Numbered from the stretch's first letter, positions 33,432 through 42,735 are shown. The stretch: DNA of 64,000 nt from Bacteroides intestinalis (GCF_003464595.1 NZ_QRZF01000002.1:416052-480051), one strand, 5' to 3'. The notes: generated by a model from the sequence alone, not told the origin. Program-made: numbers and translations.

Positions 33432-34949
33432 ATGGTTGGAGATAACGACGAAAAACTAGTATGCCAAAGTTTTCATTTGACGGGGATTGATGGAAATCCG
33501 CTGGTGAGTGCATCAATTCATATTAGATACGTTGAAAGAAGACGTGAAGGGATTAATATAACCACTGATATTATTACTGATAAAAAAGGAGTAGCGGAAG
33601 TTGCTTTACCTGTAAATGGAACTGGGAGTTTTATAATCTCTCATGGGCATTACCATTGTAGGGGCCTGATAAATTTGGATGAAACGGATGTTTCTACAAA
33701 AATCAGTTTTAAAGGGTTTAAACTCGTTACTGTATCAATAACCTGTCCTGATATTCCGAAAAATGTAAAGGTCGATTTCCGGGTTTCACCTCAGGTTGTT
33801 GCTTCTGCAGGGCAACTTAGCCATTTGCTGACTTATACTTCACCGCTTGTCAAGAATAAAATCGGTATTTGGAAAACTAGGATTTATGTTCCCAAAGGAG
33901 CTTCTTACTGGTGTTTTGGTGGAGATTCTGTGTACGCAATAGCTGATACCTTTGAGGTGAGAGAGAATGTAGAGGTAAAGGTTATATTACCTTCGTTCAC
34001 TCGGATAACTTTGGGAATGAAGAATGCCCCCAGAAGGATAAAGTATAATATACAGCTTAATCAAAATGGATTGAAAATAGGTTCCTATGCACCTGGCTCT
34101 AAGGTGTATTTGCCTGATGGTGAGTATACTTGTACGATAGATTCTATGTACAAAGAAACTTCTTTTCAGAAATTTGATGTAAAGGGAGAACCGAAAACGG
34201 TTTATTTTGATTACGCCGTTCACTCTGAATGTGCACCGGTCAGGGTGACAGGCAAGGCGCCGGATATGAAGATGTGGATTCCTCTTCTGGATTTTATTCC
34301 ATTGAATGCGGGTGGTTCCTGGGATAACCGTTACAGGTTGAGGATGCGTGCTTCAGGTATGCTGCCGGTGGGCACTTACGAATATCGTTCAGTTGATTCT
34401 CATTATCAGGTCAGAGGTGTGTTTACTGTAGAGAAGGATAAAGAGAATCTGCTTGTTTGTGATGCGTCCAAACTTCAGCAAATCATATTTGAGAAAGAAA
34501 ATAAGGAGGATGCCGGTGGGCAGGTAGAACTGATTGATGAAACGATGTCATTAGTCGCATATACCGCAGGTGTGTCCGGTTCTTTCTGGGCATCTCCCGG
34601 TACGTATATTCTTCGTGGATTGAAAATAAAGACAGTGAAAGTGGTTTTAGGAAAGGATGCTCCGGCAAAAGTAGTGCTTGAACCCTGTAATGTTATAGGG
34701 AAAACGGCTCTCTGTACTATTAAACCACCCTGTGGAATTGCTTTAAGGGATGCTGTTGTAGAAATAGATGGAGAACCTTTTGTTTATTTAGGACCGGAAT
34801 CTTATGCATTACATACATTTCCGGGTGAGCATACTTGTAGTGTCAAGAGGCCCGGATTTAAAACTTTCAAAGGAAAGGTGCTGCTGCCGGAATCGGCAGG
34901 TGCTTATAAAATTGAAATCGCTTTAATGTCTGATAGCAGGCCGAAATAA
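33432..34949 (+). CDS. Hypothetical protein with repeated beta-sandwich (PEGA/Ig-like) modules
   Basis: A 505-residue protein of unknown function. Repeating strand-turn patterns occur at about 10-95, 100-190, 195-280, 285-370 and 390-500: PLVSASIHIRYVERR, RGLINLDETDVSTK, GSYAPGSKVYLPDGEYTCTI, GMLPVGTYEYRSVDSHY, WASPGTYILRGLKIKTV and LHTFPGEHTCSVKRPGFKTFKG. The short PGxY/PDGEYxCxI turns resemble PEGA domains, which usually lie outside the cell. No signal peptide or membrane helix is seen, however; the chain starts MVGDNDEKLVCQSFHLTG. Either the true start is elsewhere or the protein is cytoplasmic or leaves by another route. It is a single-gene unit ending at a bidirectional terminator. Confidence 0.6.
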   Translation: MVGDNDEKLVCQSFHLTGIDGNPLVSASIHIRYVERRREGINITTDIITDKKGVAEVALPVNGTGSFIISHGHYHCRGLINLDETDVSTKISFKGFKLVTVSITCPDIPKNVKVDFRVSPQVVASAGQLSHLLTYTSPLVKNKIGIWKTRIYVPKGASYWCFGGDSVYAIADTFEVRENVEVKVILPSFTRITLGMKNAPRRIKYNIQLNQNGLKIGSYAPGSKVYLPDGEYTCTIDSMYKETSFQKFDVKGEPKTVYFDYAVHSECAPVRVTGKAPDMKMWIPLLDFIPLNAGGSWDNRYRLRMRASGMLPVGTYEYRSVDSHYQVRGVFTVEKDKENLLVCDASKLQQIIFEKENKEDAGGQVELIDETMSLVAYTAGVSGSFWASPGTYILRGLKIKTVKVVLGKDAPAKVVLEPCNVIGKTALCTIKPPCGIALRDAVVEIDGEPFVYLGPESYALHTFPGEHTCSVKRPGFKTFKGKVLLPESAGAYKIEIALMSDSRPK

Positions 34950-34962
34950 GTATTACTAAAAG

Positions 34963-34992
34963 GAGGGATATGGGATTTTGAACATATCCCTC
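34963..34992. terminator. Bidirectional hairpin between the repeat-protein gene and thioredoxin
   Basis: GAGGGATATG (34963-34972) pairs perfectly with CATATCCCTC (34983-34992) over a 10-nt loop, between convergent genes. Confidence 0.6.
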
Positions 34993-35002
34993 GCTATCAT
35001 TT

Positions 35003-35326
35003 TTAGGGTTTAAGATCTTTCACTGTTTTCTCTAACCTTTCGAGAGGTATTTCTCCTGATTGTCTCCAAAGCTGTTCACCTTTCCTTATTAATATAAATG
35101 TAGGAACTGTTTCGATAGTATACAAATCAGCAAGCGCACTTTCCTGATCGATATCAATTTGAACCACTTCAAGGATTCCTTTCACTGATTTCTTAAATTC
35201 CTCTACAATGGGTTGCATTCGTTTGCAATGCGGACACCAGGTTGCATAAAATTCTGCCATAACCCAATCTGCATTTGCCAACTTCTCTTTATTTCTTTCT
35301 TCACGTACTTCTTTCTTTTCTTCCAT
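35003..35326 (-). CDS. Thioredoxin-family protein
   Basis: A 107-residue thioredoxin fold with active site FYATWCPHCKRMQPIVEEF, the cis-proline loop TVPTFILIRKGEQLW and no signal peptide. The CPHC dipeptide is that of DsbA rather than CGPC, so it may be more oxidising than standard thioredoxin. I chose ATG 35326 (MEEKKEVREERN); the longer frame to 35461 passes through the divergent promoter. It is divergent from the antiporter gene. Confidence 0.85.
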   Translation of the reverse strand: MEEKKEVREERNKEKLANADWVMAEFYATWCPHCKRMQPIVEEFKKSVKGILEVVQIDIDQESALADLYTIETVPTFILIRKGEQLWRQSGEIPLERLEKTVKDLKP

Positions 35327-35418
35327 AATAATATGTTTTGAATGATTGATTGTTAATTCAACAATATCGGAAGAAAAAAAGTTTGTGGCATAACAATTAT
35401 TTATGCTATAAAAATTGC

Positions 35419-35426
35419 TACTTTTG
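35419..35426 (+). promoter_or_regulatory. -7 promoter box for the antiporter gene
   Basis: TACTTTTG matches TAnnTTTG 29 bp before the antiporter ATG, with an AAAGGA ribosome-binding site in between. Confidence 0.6.
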
Positions 35427-35454
35427 TCAGCAGAAACACGAAAGGACAAATAAT

Positions 35455-37725
35455 ATGTCACATTTAGCTACTTTGATAAATGATTTAGCGTTGATACTGA
35501 TTTGTGCAGGAGTCATGACGCTATTGTTCAAGAAACTGAAACAACCATTGGTCTTGGGGTATGTAGTGGCAGGTTTCCTGGCGAGTCCTCATATGCCATA
35601 TACCCCTTCTGTGATGGATACGGCGAATATTCAGACTTGGGCAGATATTGGTGTAATCTTTCTTTTATTTGCATTGGGACTGGAGTTTAGCTTCAAGAAA
35701 ATTGTGAAAGTGGGCGGCGCAGCTATCATTGCTGCCTGTACCATTATATTTTGTATGATCCTTTTGGGGATTACTGTAGGTACAGGCTTTGGTTGGCAAC
35801 GTATGGATAGCATCTTCCTGGGTGGTATGATTGCGATGTCTTCTACAACTATTATTTATAAGGCATTTGATGATCTGGGAATGCGTAAGAAACAATTCAC
35901 GGGGTTAGTGCTCAGTGTGCTGATACTGGAAGATATTCTTGCCATTGTGCTGATGGTAATGCTGTCTACCATGGCAGTGAGGCATAATTTCGAAGGATCG
36001 GAAATGCTGGAAAGTATTGGAAAACTTCTCTTTTTCCTGATACTTTGGTTTGTGGTAGGCATCTATCTGATACCGGAATTACTGAAACGTTGTCGCAAAT
36101 TAATGAGTGAAGAAACATTGCTTATCGTTTCGCTGGGCCTCTGTTTTGGAATGGTGGTAATGGCTGCCCGTACAGGGTTTTCCGCAGCTTTCGGTGCCTT
36201 TATTATGGGTTCTATTTTGGCTGAAACGGTAGAGGCGGAGAGTATTGAACGACTGGTAAAGCCGGTGAAGGATCTTTTTGGAGCTGTATTCTTTGTGTCG
36301 GTAGGTATGATGGTTGATCCTGCCATGATTGTGGAGTATGCGCTTCCGATTATAGTGATCACCTTGGCAGTAATTTTTGGGCAATCCTTATTCGGTACAT
36401 TGGGAGTTCTGCTGGCAGGGCAACCTTTGAAAACGGCTATGCAGTGTGGTTTCAGTCTGACTCAGATTGGTGAGTTTGCTTTTATTATAGCATCTTTGGG
36501 TGTATCCCTCCATGTGACGAGTGATTTTTTATATCCCATTGTAGTAGCGGTTTCGGTTATTACTACTTTCCTCACCCCTTATATGATTCGTTTTGCCGAA
36601 CCGGCCTCTAATTTCGTTGATACGCATTTGCCAGCCAAATGGAAAAACTTTTTGTTGCATTATTCTTCCGGTTCTCAAACCATGAATCATGAGAGTTTAT
36701 GGAAGAAACTTATTCTGGCTTTGACGCGAATCACGATTGTCTATTCCATAGTCAGCATTGCAGTAGTTGCTTTGGCTTTCCGCTTTCTTGTTCCGTTGTT
36801 TCTGGAACATATACCCGGCATTTGGGGAAGATTGCTTGCAGCGGTGGTGATCATCTTGTTTATTTCACCTTTCTTGCGGGCTATTATGATTAAAAAGAAT
36901 CATTCTGCTGAGTTTGTTACTTTATGGAATGATAGCCGGGGGAATCGTGCACCACTGGTGGCAACTATTGTTATCCGTATACTGATAGCTGTTTCATTTG
37001 TAATGTTTGTGATAGCCGGTTTGTTTAAAGTTTCTGTTGGCCTGTTGCTGGGTGTAGCGGTTTTACTGGTTACGATGATGATATTATCCCGTCAACTGAA
37101 GAAGCAGTCTATCATGATAGAACGGAAGTTTTTTCAGAATCTTCGTTATCGCGATATGCGTGCTGAATATATGGGCGAGAAAAAGCCGGAGTATGCCGGG
37201 CGTCTGCTATCCCGTGATCTCCACTTGACGGATTTTGAAGTACCTGGTGAGTCGGCATGGGCAGGGAAAACACTTGCAGAACTCAATTTCGGAAAGAAAT
37301 ATGGCATACATGTAGTCTCTATTCTCCGTGGAAGGAAGAGAATTAATATACCGGGAGCTTCCGTGCGTCTTTTCCCGGAAGATAAAATACAGGTTATAGG
37401 TACGGATGAAGAGCTGAACCAGTTTAGTTCGGAGATGGAGAAAGCAGCAATCTTAGAAACGGATGTAGTTGAAAAGAGTGAGATGATTTTGCGTCAGTTC
37501 CGTGTAGATGCCCACTCTATATTTTTAGGTAAGACGATGCGTGAATCCGGTATTCGTGAGCAGTATCATTGTCTTATTGTAGGCGTGGAGAGGGGAGAGG
37601 AAACTTTGCACGCGCCCGACCCGCATGAACCATTTATGGAAGATGATGTGGTCTGGATAGTAGGAGAAAATGCAGATGTGTATAAATTAGTGGGACAAAA
37701 GAATGAGAATGTCGACATGGAATAA
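35455..37725 (+). CDS. CPA2-type cation:proton antiporter with RCK_C domains
   Basis: A 756-residue inner-membrane antiporter of the KefB/KefC type. Twelve or more helices fill about 5-560, with GYVVAGFLASPHMPYTP, FLLFALGLEFSFKK (signature Asp/Glu helix region), and SVLILEDILAIVLMVML, which bears the conserved acidic pair. The cytoplasmic C-terminus (about 600-750) holds two TrkA_C-like regions (GKTLAELNFGKKYGIHVVSIL; FLGKTMRESGIREQYHCLIVG) for nucleotide or ion gating. A KTN/Rossmann domain is not evident. Ion choice (K+ or Na+) is unknown. The start at 35455 has AAAGGA at the right distance. The HIT gene follows by 53 bp. Confidence 0.88.
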   Translation: MSHLATLINDLALILICAGVMTLLFKKLKQPLVLGYVVAGFLASPHMPYTPSVMDTANIQTWADIGVIFLLFALGLEFSFKKIVKVGGAAIIAACTIIFCMILLGITVGTGFGWQRMDSIFLGGMIAMSSTTIIYKAFDDLGMRKKQFTGLVLSVLILEDILAIVLMVMLSTMAVRHNFEGSEMLESIGKLLFFLILWFVVGIYLIPELLKRCRKLMSEETLLIVSLGLCFGMVVMAARTGFSAAFGAFIMGSILAETVEAESIERLVKPVKDLFGAVFFVSVGMMVDPAMIVEYALPIIVITLAVIFGQSLFGTLGVLLAGQPLKTAMQCGFSLTQIGEFAFIIASLGVSLHVTSDFLYPIVVAVSVITTFLTPYMIRFAEPASNFVDTHLPAKWKNFLLHYSSGSQTMNHESLWKKLILALTRITIVYSIVSIAVVALAFRFLVPLFLEHIPGIWGRLLAAVVIILFISPFLRAIMIKKNHSAEFVTLWNDSRGNRAPLVATIVIRILIAVSFVMFVIAGLFKVSVGLLLGVAVLLVTMMILSRQLKKQSIMIERKFFQNLRYRDMRAEYMGEKKPEYAGRLLSRDLHLTDFEVPGESAWAGKTLAELNFGKKYGIHVVSILRGRKRINIPGASVRLFPEDKIQVIGTDEELNQFSSEMEKAAILETDVVEKSEMILRQFRVDAHSIFLGKTMRESGIREQYHCLIVGVERGEETLHAPDPHEPFMEDDVVWIVGENADVYKLVGQKNENVDME

Positions 37726-37778
37726 GGATAGAAAGTTTATCTTTGCTCCGTAAACATAAATAATAAATCAAGAATATC

Positions 37779-38204
37779 ATGAAAAGTGATCCGAAAGAAT
37801 GTTTGTATTGTCAGAATAATGAGACTCTGCACAATCTGATGATTGAGTTTGCTGAATTGAGTGTATCCCGCGTATTTTTGTTTAAAGAGCAAACCTACAG
37901 AGGACGTTGTCTTGTATCTTATAAAGACCACGTCAATGATTTGAATGAATTGAGTGATGAAGACCGTAATGCTTTTATGGAAGATGTTACTCGTGTAACC
38001 CGTGCTATGCAGAAAGCTTTTAATCCTGAAAAGATCAATTACGGTGCATATTCCGATAAATTATCACACTTGCATTTCCATCTTGCACCGAAGTATGTAG
38101 ATGGCCCTGATTATGGTGGTACATTTCAGATGAATCCGGGAAAGGTATACTTGACGGATACTGAATATAATGAGTTGATTGAAGCAGTGAAGAAGGAGCT
38201 TTGA
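37779..38204 (+). CDS. HIT-family hydrolase
   Basis: A 141-residue histidine-triad protein. The active-site motif HLHFHLAPKY (HxHxH) is present at about 98-107, with the fold elements LCVSYKDHVNDL-like and LSVSRVFLFKEQTYRGR. HIT enzymes cleave nucleotide phosphoramidates or dinucleoside polyphosphates; the substrate here is unknown. CLYCQNNE near the start is a possible extra metal site. Its stop abuts the inverted-repeat element. Confidence 0.85.
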   Translation: MKSDPKECLYCQNNETLHNLMIEFAELSVSRVFLFKEQTYRGRCLVSYKDHVNDLNELSDEDRNAFMEDVTRVTRAMQKAFNPEKINYGAYSDKLSHLHFHLAPKYVDGPDYGGTFQMNPGKVYLTDTEYNELIEAVKKEL

Positions 38205-38290
38205 TAGTGATTAGGGGTGAGTGATTAGTGATTAACACCATGCGGTTATAGCGTAGCTACTAATCACTAATCACTCACCCCTAATCACTA
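38205..38290. repeat. Interspersed inverted-repeat element, copy 2
   Basis: A perfect 30-bp inverted repeat (38205-38234 with 38261-38290), with a 26-nt loop beginning ACACCATGCGG. Loop length and loop start match the element at 24722-24805, while the arms are different permutations of TGATTAGTG words. It fills the whole gap between the convergent HIT and oxidoreductase genes. Confidence 0.85.
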
Positions 38291-38291
38291 A

Positions 38292-39278
38292 TTAAAGTTT
38301 ATTAAGTATCTTGTCCATTACCCAGTTTGTTAGCGTTGCGTTTGCTCCGTCGCAGGTACAAATGGACTTGCCTAAAAGATGATCGACAACGGCTTGAATA
38401 AGTGGCTGTTGTACATGTTCGGGGTTTGCAACCGGAATTTCTTCTCTTCCTTTTTCCGTATGCAGGGCGATGGGATCGTAAGTAAATACGGAGAAACAAA
38501 TCATTCCCTTATCTCCGATAACTTCAATGCGGTCTTCACGTGCAGAGTCGTGTGCTACAAAACACCAGGAGCCACTGCCTACTAATCCACTGTCGAACTG
38601 GAAACATGCACTTAAAGTATCTTCGGCCGGATAGAGTCCGCCACGATTACTTTTGTATCCATTAGCTTCTAGGATGCAGCCGAACATATCTTGTAATAAG
38701 TCAATCTGGTGGGGAGCTAAATCATAAAAATAGCCACCTCCGGCAATGTCCGGTTGTACTCGCCACGGAAGATTTTCTTTGTTATAATCCAGGTCCCGGG
38801 GAGGTTGGGCAAAGCGGATTTGTATATTGATAATATTACCTATCGTGTCATTCTCTACTAATTCCTTTACTTTCAAAAAATAGGGAAGATAACGGCGGTA
38901 ATAAGCTACAAAGCAAGGAACTCCCGTTTCGTTTGAGATACGGTTGATACGGCAGCATTCCTCGTATGTTACCGCCATAGGTTTTTCTATATAAACAGGT
39001 TTACCAGCTTTCATTGCCATGATGGCATAGGTGGCGTGTGAAGAAGGTGGAGTGGCGATATAGATGGCATTCACATCCTCGTCATCAATCAGTTCCTGAG
39101 CATCATTATACCACTTTGGAATACCTCTTTCCTGAGCATAAGCTTTGGCTTTAGCTCCATCGCGACTCATTACGGCAATCACTTCTGAACCTTCTACCTT
39201 TTGAAAGGCGGGACCACTTTTATGTTTGGTTACTTCTCCGCAACCAATAAATCCCCATTTTATCTTCTTTTCGCTCAT
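38292..39278 (-). CDS. Gfo/Idh/MocA-family oxidoreductase
   Basis: A 328-residue NAD(P)-dependent sugar oxidoreductase. Rossmann motif WGFIGCGEVTKHKSGPAF, the IYIATPPSSHATYAIMAMKAG strand-helix, and the catalytic-lysine motif VYIEKPMA are present, and the C-terminal alpha/beta domain has GGYFYDLAPHQIDLLQDMFG with the family His. Substrate unknown. It starts 20 bp after the S4 gene, as part of a minus-strand run from the L25 gene. Confidence 0.9.
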   Translation of the reverse strand: MSEKKIKWGFIGCGEVTKHKSGPAFQKVEGSEVIAVMSRDGAKAKAYAQERGIPKWYNDAQELIDDEDVNAIYIATPPSSHATYAIMAMKAGKPVYIEKPMAVTYEECCRINRISNETGVPCFVAYYRRYLPYFLKVKELVENDTIGNIINIQIRFAQPPRDLDYNKENLPWRVQPDIAGGGYFYDLAPHQIDLLQDMFGCILEANGYKSNRGGLYPAEDTLSACFQFDSGLVGSGSWCFVAHDSAREDRIEVIGDKGMICFSVFTYDPIALHTEKGREEIPVANPEHVQQPLIQAVVDHLLGKSICTCDGANATLTNWVMDKILNKL

Positions 39279-39298
39279 AATATATTAATGTGTCTCTT

Positions 39299-39718
39299 TT
39301 ACTCTTCTTCAAAATCAAAGTCAAAATCAAAGTCATCCATAAATTCGGGAGTAGTGAACTCCTCCAGATTTCGTCGATCTTTTTTTGTAGGGCGTCCGGC
39401 GCCTTTAGCACGGTCTACGAATCCGCTGACGCGGCTCATTTCCAATAATTCATACTGGTCGGGAGTCGTTACATTCTCCATCATCTCTGCGACGAGTTTT
39501 GCCCCGACACGTTTCTCTATGGCTTGCAGTACTTTGAAAGAGTAGGTAACAGGTGGTTTACGTACTTGTATAACATCGCCTGGTTTCACTGTACGAGCGG
39601 CCTTTGCCAATGCTCCATTGATGCTGATTCGGCCTTTCTTACATGCCTCGGCAGCGATGGTGCGTGTTTTGAAAATGCGCACGGCCCACATCCATTTATC
39701 TATTCTTGCTTCACTCAT
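39299..39718 (-). CDS. S4-domain RNA-binding protein (Hsp15-like)
   Basis: A 139-residue protein with an N-terminal S4 domain (RIDKWMWAVRIFKTRTIAAEAC, then KKGRISINGALAKAARTVKPGDVI) as in Hsp15/RqcH-linked RqcP-type factors that bind stalled 50S-peptidyl-tRNA. A basic middle (AKGAGRPTKKDRRNLEEF) and a very acidic tail rich in DF repeats follow. Its position next to peptidyl-tRNA hydrolase (37 bp downstream of pth) and L25 supports a role in ribosome recycling or rescue. Confidence 0.85.
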   Translation of the reverse strand: MSEARIDKWMWAVRIFKTRTIAAEACKKGRISINGALAKAARTVKPGDVIQVRKPPVTYSFKVLQAIEKRVGAKLVAEMMENVTTPDQYELLEMSRVSGFVDRAKGAGRPTKKDRRNLEEFTTPEFMDDFDFDFDFEEE

Positions 39719-39754
39719 AATTGTTTTTGGAGAAAGTTAGTTATTAACTGCCAA

Positions 39755-40318
39755 CTACTTTTTATTAAATTGATTCATTGTAATATCAATTCCTGCCAGG
39801 CAGAAACTCTTGATGATCTCTCCTGCTGTTTTCAGGCGTTCATCCATCGTTTTCTGATCTTCTTCAGTAAAATGTCCCAGCACATAGTCCACTTGGCCGC
39901 CTCGTGGAAATTCGTTACCGATACCGAAACGAAGTCGGGCATAATCCTGTGTACCCAGAATAGCAGCAATATGTTTTAAACCGTTGTGTCCGGCATCACT
40001 GCCTTTTCCTTTTAGGCGCAAAGTTCCGAAAGGTAAGGCAAGGTCATCTACTATTATTAACACATTTTCCAATGGAATGTTTTCTTTCTGCATCCAGTAG
40101 CGCACGGCATTTCCGCTGAGGTTCATGAATGTAGAAGGTTTTAGTAATAACAGTTGGCGTCCTTTGACGGATAGGGTAGTGGTAAAGCCGTAACGTCCGT
40201 CGTTGAAAGTTGCACCTGCTTCTTTTGCCAATGCATCTACTACCATAAAGCCTATGTTATGGCGGGTTTCGTGATATTCGGGACCTATATTTCCTAATCC
40301 AACAATTAAATATTTCAT
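39755..40318 (-). CDS. pth: Peptidyl-tRNA hydrolase
   Basis: A 187-residue enzyme that releases tRNA from dropped-off peptidyl-tRNA. Motifs: [21 protein letters not shown] with the catalytic His, [39 protein letters not shown], and [11 protein letters not shown]. All match the bacterial Pth family, and length is normal. It is encoded after the L25 gene, a conserved arrangement. Confidence 0.96.
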   Translation of the reverse strand: MKYLIVGLGNIGPEYHETRHNIGFMVVDALAKEAGATFNDGRYGFTTTLSVKGRQLLLLKPSTFMNLSGNAVRYWMQKENIPLENVLIIVDDLALPFGTLRLKGKGSDAGHNGLKHIAAILGTQDYARLRFGIGNEFPRGGQVDYVLGHFTEEDQKTMDERLKTAGEIIKSFCLAGIDITMNQFNKK

Positions 40319-40374
40319 GTTTCTGAATAATGTTTTTAGAAAACTATAAGCTATAAATAGTTATAATAGTAAAC

Positions 40375-40450
40375 GAGGAACGCGGATTATCGCAGCGTTC
40401 GCGGATTAATGTAATCTGCGTCTTCTGCGTTAACCCGCGTTCCGGAATAT
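40375..40450. repeat. GC-rich intergenic repeat between pth and L25 genes
   Basis: GGAACGCGG...CCGCGTTCC forms the ends of an imperfect palindrome containing two CGCGGATTA words 19 bp apart and their complements (AATCTGCG, TTAACCCGCG). It is GC-richer than its surroundings and looks like a short interspersed palindromic repeat in the pth leader. Confidence 0.55.
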
Positions 40451-40471
40451 GTCTTCTTACGAAAGAGCTGA

Positions 40472-41062
40472 TTAGTTGCCTGCAGCAGCAGCAGCACCTC
40501 TTGCAGCACGAGTCAGCTTAACAGCGCATACAACAGCTTCTTTAGCGTTCATCAATTCCAGACCTTCGAAGCTTAACTCACCAACTTTAACAGTCTTACC
40601 CAGACCCAAGTGAGCAACATTTATAGTCAGTTTCTCAGGAATAACGTTATATAAAGCTTTTACTTTCAGTTTACGCATCTGCAATACCAGCTTACCACCG
40701 GCCTTAACACCTTCTGCCAAACCTTCCATCTGTACCGGAACTTCCATAACGATGGGTTTAGATTCGTCAATCTGATAGAAGTCAACGTGCAGGATAGTAT
40801 CTTTTACCGGGTGGAATTGAATATCCTTCATGATAGCGTTTATTTTCTTGCCATCGATTACGAGGTCAACTACGTAGATGTGCGGAGTATAAACTAAGTT
40901 GCGCAGACCATCAGCGGGTACAGTGAAGTGAATGTTTTCACCTGCTCCGTAGAGTACGCAGGGTACACCGTTGTCTTTACGAATAGCTTTCAAAGCTCTT
41001 GCTTGTTCCGAAGAACGTTCTGCAATAGTTCTTGCAGTACCTTTTACTTCAATTGATTTCAT
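40472..41062 (-). CDS. rplY: 50S ribosomal protein L25 (general stress protein Ctc form)
   Basis: A 196-residue, two-domain L25. The N-terminal 5S rRNA-binding domain has VLYGAGENIHFTVPADGLRN and KINAIMKDIQFHPVKDTILHVDFYQ. The C-terminal TL5/Ctc beta domain (about 95-185) is followed by an Ala-rich tail. The long form is usual in Bacteroidetes. It leads the run L25-pth-S4. Confidence 0.95.
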   Translation of the reverse strand: MKSIEVKGTARTIAERSSEQARALKAIRKDNGVPCVLYGAGENIHFTVPADGLRNLVYTPHIYVVDLVIDGKKINAIMKDIQFHPVKDTILHVDFYQIDESKPIVMEVPVQMEGLAEGVKAGGKLVLQMRKLKVKALYNVIPEKLTINVAHLGLGKTVKVGELSFEGLELMNAKEAVVCAVKLTRAARGAAAAAGN

Positions 41063-41187
41063 TTCTTTAATTTTTTGTGTTACTCTAAATTAAGTTGTTT
41101 TGTTGCTTAATTCACCATCGCACGATGTGGGGTTACCACACAATGTTGCAAAAAAGCGGTGCAAAAGTACAGCTTCTTTTTGAATTA

Positions 41188-41637
41188 TCAAAGAGTTGGC
41201 TCTTCAAAATCTATATCAATCTTGATTTCTCCGTCCAATTCCATACCTTTTTCATTCATTTCAGCTATAGCCTCCAATGCTGCTTCTATATTTGCATCTG
41301 CATCTATAACATTCTCCGCATCTGCTTTTGCATTCATATCGCCTATAACTTCCAGCATTTCTTTCTGATTAATGAAATTAATAGCTTCATTCAGACCGTT
41401 CATGAACTTTTCAAAATCTTCCCTATATAAGAAAATCTTGTGTTTCTCAAAACTTACCTGAGCATCTTCGCCTTCACCAGTCACCACTTTCTTGCTTTCA
41501 GTGATTGCGAGAAACATTTCATCTTTTCTGTTCTTTTTTACATCCAGATAGTAGATTCGTTTACCTGCTTTAATGGATTTGGAGAATACAATCTCCTTAT
41601 CGTTCATGTCCGCTCCTTTTTTCTTTAAGTCTTCCAT
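41188..41637 (-). CDS. DUF3276 / PUR-like nucleic-acid-binding protein
   Basis: A 149-residue protein. The central part (about 12-90: IVFSKSIKAGKRIYYLDVKKN, EMFLAITESKKVV, KHKIFLYREDFEKFMNGLNEA) is the PUR-alpha-like fold found in bacterial DUF3276 proteins, which bind single-stranded DNA or RNA. An acidic C-terminal tail (about 105-149) follows. It is a lone gene divergent from nusB. An ATG at 41604 is a possible alternative start. Confidence 0.8.
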   Translation of the reverse strand: MEDLKKKGADMNDKEIVFSKSIKAGKRIYYLDVKKNRKDEMFLAITESKKVVTGEGEDAQVSFEKHKIFLYREDFEKFMNGLNEAINFINQKEMLEVIGDMNAKADAENVIDADANIEAALEAIAEMNEKGMELDGEIKIDIDFEEPTL

Positions 41638-41741
41638 ATTTTAGGTTTCTTGTTGTAATTGGCTTCAAAAATGACGATTTTTTTTAAACTGTCAAAAGAA
41701 AAAGCCCGGATAATGAATATCTGCATTAAAAATGTGATTTA

Positions 41742-41774
41742 TTTGCGTAAACTCATTAAAAATGTCTACTTTTG
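41742..41774 (+). promoter_or_regulatory. Promoter of nusB
   Basis: TTTG (41742-41745), 21-bp spacer, TACTTTTG (41767-41774): a full match to the Bacteroides -33/-7 consensus, with the start codon 34 bp further on. Confidence 0.8.
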
Positions 41775-41808
41775 CAACTCGTTAACAACAGTATTGATTA
41801 ATAGATTT

Positions 41809-42735
41809 ATGATTAACAGAGTTCTTATTCGTCTTAAGATTATACAGATTGTATATGCTTATTATCAGAATGGCAGTAAAAATTTAGACTCAGCGGAGAA
41901 AGAATTATTCTTTAGTCTTTCGAAAGCGTATGACCTTTATAATTATTTGCTGATGCTGATGGTGGCTCTGACGACTTACGCACAAAAACGCATTGATGCG
42001 GCAAAAGCCAAGTTAGCTCCAACCGCAGAGGAGTTGTATCCCAACATGAAATTCGTAGAAAACAAGTTCGTTTCTCAACTGGAAGTGAATAAGCAGTTGC
42101 TTGACTTTGCTGCCAACCAAAAACGGTCGTGGACAAATGACGAAGACTTTATCAAGGGGTTGTATGAGAAGATTATAGCTTCTGATATATATAAGGAATA
42201 TATGGCTTCGCCTGATAAGTCTTATGAAATAGACCGTGAATTATGGAGAAAACTCTATAAAGCATTTATATTTAATAACGAAGCATTGGATACTTTGTTG
42301 GAAGACCAGAGTCTTTATTGGAATGATGACAAAGAAATCGTAGATACTTTTGTTCTGAAGACAATCAAACGCTTTGAGGAAAAGAATGGTGCCAATCAGA
42401 CTTTGCTGCCTGAGTTCAAAGATGAGGAGGACCAGGAGTTTGCTCGTCGTTTGTTCCGTCGTGCCATCTTGAATTGTGATTACTATCGTCATCTGATCAG
42501 TGAAAATACTCGTAATTGGGATTTGGATCGTGTAGCCTTTATGGATGTGATAATAATGCAATGTGCATTAGCAGAAATTCTAAGTTTTCCGAACATTCCT
42601 GTGAGTGTTTCGTTAAATGAATATGTAGAGATTGCTAAAGTCTATAGTACGATAAAGAGCGGAAGTTTCGTAAATGGTACATTAGATGGAATAGTTAATC
42701 AATTAAAAAAAGAAGGTAAGTTGGCTAAAAACTGA
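41809..42735 (+). CDS. nusB: Transcription antitermination protein NusB
   Basis: A 308-residue Bacteroidetes-type NusB, about twice the length of the E. coli protein. The RNA- and S10-binding NusB core lies in the C-terminal half (LFRRAILNCDYYRHLIS, DRVAFMDVIIMQCALAEILSF, VSVSLNEYVEIAKVYST, FVNGTLDGIVNQL). The N-terminal part begins MINRVLIRLKIIQIVYAYYQNG, which is NusB-like, followed by an inserted helical region. I chose ATG 41809, 34 bp after a perfect promoter, rather than the longer frame. It heads nusB-yajC-ybbR-coaE. Confidence 0.92.
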   Translation: MINRVLIRLKIIQIVYAYYQNGSKNLDSAEKELFFSLSKAYDLYNYLLMLMVALTTYAQKRIDAAKAKLAPTAEELYPNMKFVENKFVSQLEVNKQLLDFAANQKRSWTNDEDFIKGLYEKIIASDIYKEYMASPDKSYEIDRELWRKLYKAFIFNNEALDTLLEDQSLYWNDDKEIVDTFVLKTIKRFEEKNGANQTLLPEFKDEEDQEFARRLFRRAILNCDYYRHLISENTRNWDLDRVAFMDVIIMQCALAEILSFPNIPVSVSLNEYVEIAKVYSTIKSGSFVNGTLDGIVNQLKKEGKLAKN

